Below are positions 28,492 to 37,575 of a stretch of 64,000 nt of DNA, piece after piece. A program made the position numbers and the translations under genes. How positions within the stretch are numbered: position 1 is the first letter of the stretch; each line of letters opens with the position of its first letter. The stretch comes from Zoogloeaceae bacterium (GTDB taxonomy: Bacteria; Pseudomonadota; Gammaproteobacteria; Burkholderiales; Rhodocyclaceae): NCBI GenBank assembly GCA_031277315.1, contig JAITMP010000038.1, positions 44,088-108,087 of the forward strand, in the 5' to 3' direction. Under the pieces are notes generated by a model, which had not been told where the DNA came from, did not search any database, and saw only the letters and a list, made by a program, of their open reading frames with translations.

Positions 28492-31254
28492 TTGTTTAGT
28501 GGGCGAGAGGAGAGTGTCATACAAAACGATTTACCAAACTATTTTCACTATTGGGGCAAGGCCAAACCCGAATCTAAGGAGCCTTACCATCTCTTGGTTT
28601 TCCACGCGCTTGATGTCGCGGCGTGTGGTCGACTGCTCGTACGCTTGCCGCAATTTTCATTGCGGCACTTGGCCGGCGAACTGGGCTGGACTGACGAGCA
28701 AGTGGAAAATTTATTCGTCTTTTTCTTGGCCCTTCATGACCTGGGAAAGTTTGCCAGGGCATTCCAAGGTCTGGTGAAAGATATTTCTCCGGATCTTGTC
28801 AGGCCGGTGGCCGGTAAAATCTATAACCGGCGTCACGACACATTGGGCTGGCTATGCTGGCGAGAGTGGGCGGCAGATATTCTCTCGACAGTGCTGCCTC
28901 GTGCGGGCGACGAGTGCTGGGCTGTATGGATGCGCAGTGCCACCGGCCATCACGGCCAGCCGCCCGAGGAAGTCGCTGGCGGCGGCCTGACTGATCTGAT
29001 CGCGAATGATTATTTCGTGCCCGAAGACTGCCAAGCGGTAGGCGATTACATGGTTGAACTTGCCAATTGGCTGTCTCTCCATGCAATGCCGGCACCAACG
29101 AGGGCGACCACGAAAATCCTGCGGCGCTACTCTTGGAGATTGGCTGGATTGGCTGTCTTGGCCGATTGGCTGGGCTCAAATCAGACGTTTTTCCCCTATC
29201 GCTCCCGCCCTACAAGCGATCTGCAAACCTACTGGCGTGAGTACGCGCTGCCTCAAGCGGAAGCAGCTTTGAGTGTGGCTGGATTACAGCCGCGGAAGCC
29301 GCGCCATTGGAGCAACCCTCTCGCCCTGTTCGATCACTTGCGTGAACCAACACCGTTACAGCACTACGCAAATGAAGTGACGCTGCAAGCCGGGCCGCAG
29401 GTGTTCTTGCTGGAGGACGTGACCGGCGCTGGTAAAACAGAAGCCGCGTTGATTCTGACGCAGCGCTTGATGCAGGCAGGTTTGGCGCAAGGCTTGTATT
29501 TCGCCTTGCCGAGCATGGCGACGGCCAATCAGATGTACCAGCGGATTGGGGCGGTCTATCGGCGCCTGTTTACCGAGGATTCACAGCCCTCACTGGTCCT
29601 TGCCCATGGCGCACGCGCATTGGTACAGGGTTTTCGCGACAGCATCCTGCAAACCCAGGCAGCGCCAGCGGACCACAACTACGCCGTGCAAGACGGGACG
29701 GCCACGACTCAGTGCAACGCCTGGCTGGCAGACAACCAGAAAAAAGCCTTTCTGGCCGATGTTGGCGTCGGAACGCTGGATCAGGCGTTGTTGGCGGTCA
29801 TGCCGGTGCGTTTCCAATCGCTGCGTTTGCTTGGTTTGGCTGACAAGATTCTTCTGGTCGACGAGGTGCACGGATACGATCCCTACATGCTGACCCTGCT
29901 CAAACGCCTGCTCACCGCGCATGCACGGCAAGGCGGCAGCGCCATCCTGCTCTCGGCGACGTTGCCGTTATCGACTCGGCAGGAATTGCTGTCTGCTTTT
30001 CGCTTGGGCTTGGGAAAAGACGAACTCGAGTCGCTGCCGGATCAGCGTTATCCCTTGGCGATCCATGCCGGCCAGGAGGTGATGACACATGCGTGCGCGA
30101 CTCGTCCTCTGGTGAAGCGTCGCGTCGAGGTGCGCGGGCTGCACCGCGAAGATGAAGTGCATGCGTTGCTGATCGAGCAGGCGAGATCTGGACATTGCGT
30201 CTGTTGGATACGCAATACCGTAGAAGATGCTCGCCGTGCCTATGCAGCCTTGGCGGAACAGTTGGGTCCCGAATGTTCGACGCTTTTTCACAGCCGCTAT
30301 GCAATGGGGCACCGCTTGGACATCGAAGCGCGGGTGCTACGAGATTTCGGCAAGCATTCCACCTCAGCCGCACGTCATGGAAAAGTGCTTATCGGAACGC
30401 AGGTTTTGCAGGAAAGCCTGGATTTCTGCGTTGATGTGATGGTCAGCGATCTGGCGCCCATCGAGTTGCTGATTCAACGCGCCGGCCGTTTGCAACGCCA
30501 TGCACGCGAGCGTAATGGTGACCCAGCTGCCGACGGCATTGAGCATCGCGCGCCTCCCGTACTGTATGTGTTGATGCCTGAAATGACGGACGCGCCAGCG
30601 GACGATTGGTACTCCAGCCTGTTCCCCAAGGCCTGCTACGTCTATCCGGATGCCGGAAAACTCTGGCTTGGCGCGCGTGCCTTGCTTGCCGCGGGTTGTC
30701 TGGTCAGCCCTGGCGAAAGCGCACAGCCTGGCGCCGTGCGGGAATTGGTGGAGGCAGCCTATGGACAAGCCGCCGAGCAGATTCCCGACGCCCTCCAGCG
30801 AGCCACGCAAAAGCAGCTGGGCAAAGACCTGGCCATGCAGAGCCAAGGTGCGTTCAATGCCTTGAACCTCGACAAAGGCTACTGCATCGAAAGCAGCGGC
30901 CGTTGGTACGAAGACGGTTGCGTGCCAACTCGTCTGGGAGATGAAACTGTCACGCTGTATTTGGCGCGCAAGGTGGCTGGGGAGTTGCGGCCATTGTGTG
31001 ATGACGAACATCATTCCTGGGAGTTGTCGGCGGTGCGCGTTCGAGATGGCATTGCCGAAGCCTTGGCACCTCAGTGGCGGCAGCGTTTCGCTTCCACCAT
31101 CCAAAACTTGCGCAGCCGTTATCGCTTATTGGAAGAGCCGGCCTTCATCGTGCCGCTGGTGGAAGCAGACGGAGGCTTGAAGGCTTATGTAATAGATGCG
31201 AGCGGGCGGGAACGAGAGATGCTCTACAACATCCAGGACGGGCTGACGTGGTGA
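28492..31254 (+). CDS. cas3: CRISPR-associated helicase/nuclease Cas3 (type I-E, HD-helicase fusion)
   Basis: A 920-aa protein recruited by target-bound Cascade to nick and processively degrade foreign DNA. The N-terminal HD nuclease shows LHDLGKFARAF (about residue 82) and ATGHHG. The SF2 helicase has Walker A GAGKTEA (about 311), DEVH box (LVDEVHGYD, about 457), and motif III LLSATLP. The C-terminal domain is present, so length is near that of E. coli Cas3. The conserved sequence begins close to 28510; the first available start is a TTG at 28492, so the start is uncertain. It is separated from the Cascade operon by 412 bases, which implies independent transcription. Confidence 0.96.
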   Translation: MFSGREESVIQNDLPNYFHYWGKAKPESKEPYHLLVFHALDVAACGRLLVRLPQFSLRHLAGELGWTDEQVENLFVFFLALHDLGKFARAFQGLVKDISPDLVRPVAGKIYNRRHDTLGWLCWREWAADILSTVLPRAGDECWAVWMRSATGHHGQPPEEVAGGGLTDLIANDYFVPEDCQAVGDYMVELANWLSLHAMPAPTRATTKILRRYSWRLAGLAVLADWLGSNQTFFPYRSRPTSDLQTYWREYALPQAEAALSVAGLQPRKPRHWSNPLALFDHLREPTPLQHYANEVTLQAGPQVFLLEDVTGAGKTEAALILTQRLMQAGLAQGLYFALPSMATANQMYQRIGAVYRRLFTEDSQPSLVLAHGARALVQGFRDSILQTQAAPADHNYAVQDGTATTQCNAWLADNQKKAFLADVGVGTLDQALLAVMPVRFQSLRLLGLADKILLVDEVHGYDPYMLTLLKRLLTAHARQGGSAILLSATLPLSTRQELLSAFRLGLGKDELESLPDQRYPLAIHAGQEVMTHACATRPLVKRRVEVRGLHREDEVHALLIEQARSGHCVCWIRNTVEDARRAYAALAEQLGPECSTLFHSRYAMGHRLDIEARVLRDFGKHSTSAARHGKVLIGTQVLQESLDFCVDVMVSDLAPIELLIQRAGRLQRHARERNGDPAADGIEHRAPPVLYVLMPEMTDAPADDWYSSLFPKACYVYPDAGKLWLGARALLAAGCLVSPGESAQPGAVRELVEAAYGQAAEQIPDALQRATQKQLGKDLAMQSQGAFNALNLDKGYCIESSGRWYEDGCVPTRLGDETVTLYLARKVAGELRPLCDDEHHSWELSAVRVRDGIAEALAPQWRQRFASTIQNLRSRYRLLEEPAFIVPLVEADGGLKAYVIDASGREREMLYNIQDGLTW

Positions 31255-31267
31255 TTGCCAGAGACGG

Positions 31268-31298
31268 CTGGGCGCCGGGTTGATGGCCCGGCGCCCAG
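31268..31298. terminator. 12-bp perfect hairpin between cas3 and the crRNA-like element
   Basis: CTGGGCGCCGGG at 31268-31279 pairs exactly with CCCGGCGCCCAG at 31287-31298 around a 7-base loop. It begins 14 bases after the cas3 stop. On the minus strand it also lies directly after the second degenerate repeat, so it could end both the cas3 transcript and the minus-strand RNA. No T run follows on either strand. Confidence 0.55.
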
Positions 31299-31299
31299 A

Positions 31300-31328
31300 G
31301 TCTGAATCCCCGCTTGGGCGGGGAACGT
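31300..31328 (-). repeat. Degenerate CRISPR repeat (downstream copy on the minus strand)
   Basis: Read on the minus strand, it matches the main-array repeat at 21 of 29 positions. Positions 2-23 match at 20 of 22, keeping CGTTCCCCGC and the stem partner GCGGGGAT. The last six bases, which would become the 5' handle of a next crRNA, are almost all changed (TCAGAC in place of GAACCG). This is expected if only the 3' hairpin of a single crRNA is under selection. Confidence 0.85.
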
Positions 31329-31367
31329 CTAGTGACATAGGCTTGCAACAAGCCGCATACGGTTCAT
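31308..31367 (-). ncRNA. crRNA-like regulatory RNA (CreR/CreA-like), predicted Cas6e product
   Basis: A degenerate repeat-spacer-repeat on the minus strand. Cas6e cleavage at the normal site in both repeats would release a 60-base RNA. It would have the 5' handle ATGAACCG (31367-31360), identical to the main array, then a 31-32-base spacer (31359-31328), then the 3' hairpin CCCCGCCCAAGCGGGG. The first 14 spacer bases, TATGCGGCTTGTTG, match the plus-strand sequence at 31412-31425 at 12 of 14 positions with AAG (the E. coli type I-E PAM) directly before it. Known CreR RNAs and CreA antitoxin RNAs use this kind of partial seed match to guide Cascade as a repressor rather than for cleavage. Function here is inferred. 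Confidence 0.8.
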
Positions 31368-31388
31368 CCCCGTCTGAACGGGGATGGA
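31360..31388 (-). repeat. Degenerate CRISPR repeat (upstream copy on the minus strand)
   Basis: On the minus strand it matches the main repeat at 21 of 29 positions. The last 13 bases (17-29), CGGGGATGAACCG, are perfect and include the whole 5' handle and the Cas6e cut site. The 5' part is degraded except for the CCCCG needed to close the hairpin. The pattern is the mirror image of the other degenerate copy. Confidence 0.87.
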
Positions 31389-31392
31389 TTGA

Positions 31393-31401
31393 ACTATAGC
31401 A
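31393..31401 (-). promoter_or_regulatory. Extended -10 promoter for the minus-strand crRNA-like RNA
   Basis: The minus strand reads TGCTATAGT, a close match to the extended -10 TGnTATAAT. A start about seven bases downstream (near 31386) would place the RNA 5' end at the beginning of the first degenerate repeat. No -35 hexamer is evident. An extended -10 (TGGTAGAAT) is also found in the main array leader. Confidence 0.5.
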
Positions 31402-31408
31402 AAAAATC

Positions 31409-31442
31409 AAGTATGTTGCTTGTTGAACTAAGATAATACAAT
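31409..31442 (+). promoter_or_regulatory. Cascade-operon promoter region overlapping the crRNA-like RNA target (AAG PAM)
   Basis: AAG at 31409-31411 is followed by TATGTTGCTTGTTG, which differs from the RNA spacer start only at positions 5 and 6; position 6 is a base that type I-E guides do not pair. The same stretch contains the best promoter-like elements before the operon (TTGCTT at 31416-31421 and TACAAT at 31437-31442, 15-base spacing). Cascade binding a ~32-base footprint from 31412 would cover both. The exact start point is not known. Confidence 0.6.
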
Positions 31443-31469
31443 CTTACGAGAGCGTTAAAGGGATTTGTC

Positions 31470-31670
31470 ATGAATAAAAAATGGGCGTATGCACTGATTT
31501 GGCGGCATCCTGCTTTGGGATTTGTCATCCTGATTGCGGCCGGTATCGGGTGGCTCATACATGAAGAAATGGGTATTCGTTTCAGTTTGGAAATTGTGCC
31601 GCTCACCTCGAAAGTCGCAACAACTTCGGCAACGGAAAGAGGCATAAAGACAGAAAGGGATGCTCCATGA
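31470..31670 (+). CDS. 66-aa single-pass membrane protein, first gene of the Cascade operon
   Basis: ATG at 31470 with AAAGGGA seven bases upstream. The sequence starts MNKKWAYALIWRHPALG, has one hydrophobic helix (about residues 15-32, ALGFVILIAAGIGWLI), and a polar C-terminus rich in Thr, Ser, Glu and Arg. The stop overlaps the cas8e ATG as ATGA, so the two are translationally coupled. I recognise no family. It lies directly downstream of the crRNA-like RNA target. It could be a small toxin of the CreT type, a membrane accessory of the CRISPR system, or simply a leader ORF that times Cascade translation. Start and reading frame are well supported; function is not. Confidence 0.7.
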   Translation: MNKKWAYALIWRHPALGFVILIAAGIGWLIHEEMGIRFSLEIVPLTSKVATTSATERGIKTERDAP

Positions 31671-33220
31671 AGGACCTGCTTGCCGAGTGCTGGATGACAG
31701 GGGTTGGCACACACGGCCTGACTCCATTTAGCCCATTGATGATGGGCTCCCCAAATTTGCTCGACATTCACGCCTGCCGCCCGGACTTTCGGGGTGCGCT
31801 CTTCCAGTTCCTGATCGGCTTGCTGCAAACGGCCTATGCGCCGGAGGATCAGGACGAATGGCGAGAGCGTCTGGCGGCGCCGCCAGACGCCAAGACGCTG
31901 GAACAGGTCTTCAACCCCTACCGGCACGCCTTTCTTCTGGAAAACGACGGTCCTGCTTTTCTGCAAGACCTGTCATTACCCGTCGACGTTAACCAACTCC
32001 CGGTACACGAACTGTTGATCGACGCGGGTTCCGACAGCAATCTCCATTTCAACAAACAGTCCGCCACGCCAGGCATGTGCGATGCTTGTTTTGCCCAAGC
32101 ACTGCTGACTTTGCAGTTGAACGCGCCCTCCGGCGGGCGGGGCATCCGTACTTCGTTGCGTGGCGGCGGGCCATTGACGGTCTTATTGCTACCGGCTCAG
32201 GGCGACACTACGTTGTGGCAAAAACTTTGGTTGAATGTTCTTCCATGGGATGCGCTGACTTATCCACCCGTTAAGTCTGCGGGCGATGTCTTGCCGTGGC
32301 TGGCTCCAACTCGTACCAGCGACGGCAAGAACGCGGCCGACACGCCGCCAGAAGCTGTGCACCCCTTGCAGACCTATTGGGGAATGCCCAGGCGCATCCG
32401 CCGCGATGACAGTACGTTAGGACACGGCGATTGCGCTGTATGTGGCGCAGCCGGCGTGCGCTTGACCCATCATTACCGTACCCGTCACGGTGGCACCAAT
32501 TACACAGGAGCTTGGAAACACCCGTTGACACCCTACAGCCTGGATCCTAAGGGCGAAAAACCGCCGCTGCCGATCAAGGGACGTTATGCTCAAAGCGGTT
32601 ATCGGAATTGGCTGGGCTTGGTGTTGGGCAAAGACGATCATCAGCCCGATGCGGCTCAAGTGGTTAGCCATTACACAATGAAGATTCGTCAGCCACGTAC
32701 CCGGCTGTGGTGTTTTGGCTACGACATGTCAAATATGAAAGCCGAATGCTGGTATGACAGCACATTGCCTGTGCACTCTGTACCGATCGACCAACAATCC
32801 ATATTCGTGCGTACCACCAAAGAGCTGCTGGACGTGGCCGATGAAACGGCCAAAGCTCTGCGTACTCACGTCAAGGCGGCTTGGTTCAAACGCCCGGGTG
32901 ATGTCAAGGAAGAACCAGCCATCGCGCAGAGCTTTTGGCAGGAATCGGAAATCGCCTTCTATTATTGGTTGGAACGCCTTTCTACGTCTGACGTCGCCGA
33001 TCCTTCCGCGCGAGCAGAAATCTATCGAGGTTGGCTGCTGGCAACGCACCGGCTGGCGCTATCGTTGTTTGAACGCTGGGCCATGAGTGCGCCCATCGAG
33101 GATATGAATCTGGAACGTGTGGTAAAAGCCAGATCCGGCTTGGTCAAGCAGTTGAATCACGGCAAGGCAACCAAGCCACTGTGGAAGTTCGTCAATGAGT
33201 ACGATAAGGAACACACATGA
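31667..33220 (+). CDS. cas8e: Cascade large subunit Cas8e (Cse1/CasA)
   Basis: A 517-aa subunit that reads the PAM and helps recruit Cas3. The N-terminal FSPLMMGSPNLLDIHACRPDFRGA region, the zinc-type CxxC (GMCDACF at about 138; later CAVCGAAG), and the C-terminal four-helix bundle (ending WKFVNEYDKEHT) agree with Cse1. Length is close to E. coli CasA (502). It overlaps the small membrane-protein stop and the cse2 start by four bases each. Confidence 0.95.
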   Translation: MKDLLAECWMTGVGTHGLTPFSPLMMGSPNLLDIHACRPDFRGALFQFLIGLLQTAYAPEDQDEWRERLAAPPDAKTLEQVFNPYRHAFLLENDGPAFLQDLSLPVDVNQLPVHELLIDAGSDSNLHFNKQSATPGMCDACFAQALLTLQLNAPSGGRGIRTSLRGGGPLTVLLLPAQGDTTLWQKLWLNVLPWDALTYPPVKSAGDVLPWLAPTRTSDGKNAADTPPEAVHPLQTYWGMPRRIRRDDSTLGHGDCAVCGAAGVRLTHHYRTRHGGTNYTGAWKHPLTPYSLDPKGEKPPLPIKGRYAQSGYRNWLGLVLGKDDHQPDAAQVVSHYTMKIRQPRTRLWCFGYDMSNMKAECWYDSTLPVHSVPIDQQSIFVRTTKELLDVADETAKALRTHVKAAWFKRPGDVKEEPAIAQSFWQESEIAFYYWLERLSTSDVADPSARAEIYRGWLLATHRLALSLFERWAMSAPIEDMNLERVVKARSGLVKQLNHGKATKPLWKFVNEYDKEHT

Positions 33221-33855
33221 CTCCGAGAAAACCCATATTGAACAGCAAGCAGCATGATGCTGTACGTGACTGGTGGCGATCACTGCAACCGATCGAGAAA
33301 AATGCCAAGCCCCCGCCGGATTGGCTGCTAGGCTTGGGGCGCGCCGACCGGGCACATTTACGCCGCTGTGCATGTCTTGACGAGTTGCTTTCCCAGCGGG
33401 CGGCTTTGCTACTGGCCAAAATGTTGATTGCGCGAAATGGCGATCTCTGGGTTTTGCCCGACAACGAAACTACCTACAGGCGTCTGGCTTGGGTGGCCGG
33501 CGTACTGGCAATGGTGAAAGAGGATTTGCGTGACGGCTGCACTCTGACTTGGCATTTGGGGCGCTCAGCCGATGCTGATCGCCCAGTGATGAACGAGCAA
33601 CGCTTTCAGCGCCTTGAGCGTACCCGCGATATCGACGACCTGTTTATCCAGTGGCGGCGCGCAGTCCGGTTGGCCGACGGTAAAGCGGATGTTGCCCAAC
33701 TGGCCGATGATCTTCTGACTTGGCAGATAGAGCTGGACGCTCCCTCTCAACGCCCCAATGCAGTGAGATTTCATTGGGCGTATGACTATTACCTGACGAC
33801 CCGCGATCAAGCCACCGCCGACAAACCCTCAACTGACAAGGAATCCGACCAATGA
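33217..33855 (+). CDS. cse2: Cascade small subunit Cse2 (CasB)
   Basis: A 212-aa all-helical subunit present as a dimer along the Cascade belly, stabilising the R-loop. Features are VRDWWRSLQPIEKNAKPPPD near the N-terminus, LGRADRAHLRRC, and RFQRLERTRDIDDLFIQWRR in the middle, all typical of Cse2. The ATG overlaps the cas8e stop and its own stop overlaps cas7e. Confidence 0.94.
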   Translation: MTPRKPILNSKQHDAVRDWWRSLQPIEKNAKPPPDWLLGLGRADRAHLRRCACLDELLSQRAALLLAKMLIARNGDLWVLPDNETTYRRLAWVAGVLAMVKEDLRDGCTLTWHLGRSADADRPVMNEQRFQRLERTRDIDDLFIQWRRAVRLADGKADVAQLADDLLTWQIELDAPSQRPNAVRFHWAYDYYLTTRDQATADKPSTDKESDQ

Positions 33856-34886
33856 CCCGTTTCATTCAACTGCATTTGCTGACGTCATATCCCCCCTCCA
33901 ATCTCAACAGGGACGACTTGGGTAATCCCAAAACCGCCACCATGGGTGGTGTACCACGGCTGCGTATTTCCTCGCAGAGCCTCAAGCGAGCCTGGCGCAC
34001 GTCAGAATTGTTCCAGCAGCTTCTGGTCGGCAACATTGGCACACGCACCAAGCGTTTAGGAGTTGAAGCCTTCGAGGCGCTGACCCAGGCAGGTGTTAGC
34101 GAAAAAAAGGCAACTGAATGGGCCTCCGAGATTGCCAAGGTCTATGGAAAATTAAAAGCGGATAAACCACTTGAAATTGAACAATTGGTGCATATCGCTC
34201 CGGAAGAACGCGCTTCGCTGGATGCGCTGCTGACGACTCTGGCGCAAGAAAAACGCGCCCCAACGGAAGTGGATCTTGATGCTCTGCTGCATGAACAGCA
34301 CGCGGTCGATATCGCCATGTTCGGGCGCATGCTGGCGTCGAAAGTTCAGCACAACTCGGAGGCGGCAGTGCAGGTCGCGCACGCCATTGGCGTGCATGCT
34401 TCGGCCATTGAAGATGACTATTTCACCGCCGTGGACGATTTGAACGAGACCAGTCCTGAAGCCGCACATATCGGTGAAAGAGGCTTTGCGGCCGCGGTGT
34501 TCTATCTTTACCTGTGCATCGACCGCGATTTGTTGAAAAAAAATCTCGGAGGCGATGAGGGAAAAGTCAATAAAGCGCTGCGTGCATTGACCGAAGCCGC
34601 GTTGATGATTGGCCCCAGCGGTATGCAAAACAGCTTCGCCAGCCGTGCTTACGCGCACTATGCGCTAGCCGAAAAGGGCAGTCAGCAGCCTAGATCCTTG
34701 TCGCTGGCGTATGTCAAACCTGTCACCGGACACGATTACGCTGCCCAGGCAACTCAATCGCTGCAACAACTGCGCGATAACCTGGATAAGGTCTATGGTG
34801 CATGCGCTGATGAACGTTACGAGTTGAATGCACTCGACGGTGAGGGAAATCTTAAAACATTAAACGATTTCATTGCCGCGGAGTGA
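33852..34886 (+). CDS. cas7: Cascade backbone subunit Cas7e (Cse4/CasC)
   Basis: A 344-aa RNA-recognition-fold protein that forms the six-copy crRNA-binding backbone. It begins FIQLHLLTSYPPSNLNRDDLG with the conserved PKTATMGGVPRLRISSQSLKRAWR, followed by a helical thumb (about 60-170) and SGMQNSFASRAYAHYALAEKG near the end. All expected family segments are intact. It overlaps cse2 and precedes cas5e by three bases. Confidence 0.96.
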   Translation: MTRFIQLHLLTSYPPSNLNRDDLGNPKTATMGGVPRLRISSQSLKRAWRTSELFQQLLVGNIGTRTKRLGVEAFEALTQAGVSEKKATEWASEIAKVYGKLKADKPLEIEQLVHIAPEERASLDALLTTLAQEKRAPTEVDLDALLHEQHAVDIAMFGRMLASKVQHNSEAAVQVAHAIGVHASAIEDDYFTAVDDLNETSPEAAHIGERGFAAAVFYLYLCIDRDLLKKNLGGDEGKVNKALRALTEAALMIGPSGMQNSFASRAYAHYALAEKGSQQPRSLSLAYVKPVTGHDYAAQATQSLQQLRDNLDKVYGACADERYELNALDGEGNLKTLNDFIAAE

Positions 34887-34889
34887 GTC

Positions 34890-35621
34890 ATGAATGACTA
34901 CTTACTGTTGCGCCTTTATGGCTCATTGGCCAGTTGGGGCGAGATCGCGGTCGGTGAAATGCGACATTCGGCGGCGCACCCTTCGCGTTCAGCTTTGCTG
35001 GGTTTACTTGGCGCCGCGCTGGGTATCGAGCGTAGCGATGACGCGGGGCAACAAGGATTGGCGCAAGGCTATCGCTTTGGCATCAAACTGGAGCAGGCCG
35101 GAATGCCATTGCGCGACTATCACACCGTGCAGGTAGGAACAGCTCCGAGAAAGTTCAGCTTTCGCAGCCGGCGTCAGGAATTGGCGGCGGAGAAAGTGGA
35201 AACGATGCTGTCGGCGCGTGAATATCGTTGCGACAGCATCGCGTTGATTGCCGTGGAAGCTCTGCCTCAAGCGCCTTGTGATTTGGAACGATTGGCTGCC
35301 GCACTACGTCAACCGCGCTTTTTGCTGTATCTGGGCCGTAAATCGTGTCCTCTTGCGCTGCCATTGGCGCCGCATTGTGTACAGGCTTCCAGTTTGCGCG
35401 AAGCATTTGATCGCGCCCCGCCACCTCACGACTGGTTGAAGCGGGTGTTTCAATACGGCGCATCCGCGCGCCAAGTACGTTATTACTGGGAAGAAGGTAT
35501 GGAAGCGGGAATGCAGGCCAGCTTTGATAGTTGGCGCCACGATCAGCCATTGTCACGCCGCCGCTGGCAGTTTGCGCCGCGCCGGGAGTCGGTGGCTCTG
35601 GAAGAAGGAGGGACGCGATGA
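34890..35621 (+). CDS. cas5: Cascade subunit Cas5e (CasD)
   Basis: A 243-aa subunit capping the backbone and binding the crRNA 5' handle. It starts YLLLRLYGSLASWGEIAVGE, followed by RHSAAHPSRSALLGLLGAALGI, both hallmarks of Cas5e. DYHTVQVG and the C-terminal FAPRRESVALEEGGTR are also present. The stop overlaps the cas6e ATG. Confidence 0.95.
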   Translation: MNDYLLLRLYGSLASWGEIAVGEMRHSAAHPSRSALLGLLGAALGIERSDDAGQQGLAQGYRFGIKLEQAGMPLRDYHTVQVGTAPRKFSFRSRRQELAAEKVETMLSAREYRCDSIALIAVEALPQAPCDLERLAAALRQPRFLLYLGRKSCPLALPLAPHCVQASSLREAFDRAPPPHDWLKRVFQYGASARQVRYYWEEGMEAGMQASFDSWRHDQPLSRRRWQFAPRRESVALEEGGTR

Positions 35622-36294
35622 CGCAGCGTTATTTCTCCAAGGTGCGTTTGCTGGTGCGGCCAAGCGGAAATACGTGGCTGCGCGACTTGTTGGCGCATGG
35701 TGAATCCTACCGAGATCACGCTCTTATCTGGCGCCTGTTTCCCGGCGACGGTATGCCACGGGATTTTTTGTTTCGCCGTCTGGACGGTGAGTGGTCCTAC
35801 TTCGTGGTATCCGCGCGTTTGCCGCGGGATGATGGGCTATTTGAAGTACAGACCAAAGCTTACGAACCACGCTTGGTGAAAGGGACATTGTTGCGTTTTG
35901 ATTTGCGCGCCAATCCCGCTGTCAGCAAGAATGAGTCTGGACGTTCTCAGCGTCATGATGTGTTGATGGAAGCAAAACATAGGCTGTCAATTGCTGAAAC
36001 TTCAAATGCGATGAGTAACACGCTGAGTGAGACGCAGGGAAAAGCAGGACGCGAATGGCTGTTGGCGCGTGCTGGAAAATGGGGGCTGAAGGTTTCTGCT
36101 GATAGCTTGTTGCAGGAAAGTTATCGTCAGCACAGGTTGAAACATAAAGGGCGCGCCATCGCTTACTCATCTCTTGATTATCAGGGGATAGCTCAAGTCG
36201 ATGATCCCGATCTTTTGCAACAGGCGCTATTCAATGGCATTGGACATGCGAAGGGTTTTGGTTGCGGATTGTTGCTGGTAAAAAAATTAGCCTG

Positions 36295-36295
<1 letters not shown>
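35618..36295 (+). CDS. cas6: crRNA endoribonuclease Cas6e (CasE)
   Basis: A 225-aa metal-independent ribonuclease that cuts each repeat after its hairpin and stays bound to the 3' end. The N-terminus MTQRYFSKVRLL, the segment AHGESYRDHALIWRLFP (candidate catalytic His) and the C-terminal Gly-rich loop GIGHAKGFGCGLLLV fit Cas6e. An upstream in-frame start lies inside cas5 and is not credible. Its recognition hairpin is kept in both the array repeats and the degenerate copies near 31300-31388. Confidence 0.95.
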
Positions 36296-37508
<1,213 letters not shown>

Positions 37509-37575
37509 CAATTTAAATAGTTGGTAGAATTTAGCGGCTTGTTTTCTCTATTCAGAGCAATGAGCTACGTTAAGT
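37509..37575 (+). promoter_or_regulatory. CRISPR leader
   Basis: A 67-base AT-rich stretch between cas2 and the first repeat. It contains the extended -10 TGGTAGAAT at 37522-37530, so pre-crRNA transcription would start about 40 bases before the first repeat. Orientation matches the repeat handle (ATGAACCG at the 3' end of each repeat). No clear IHF site was recognised; the leader is short for type I-E. Confidence 0.75.

Noticed and set aside
28457..28777. 106-aa open frame overlapping the cas3 start
   Set aside because: It is out of frame with the conserved Cas3 N-terminus and has no recognisable domain.
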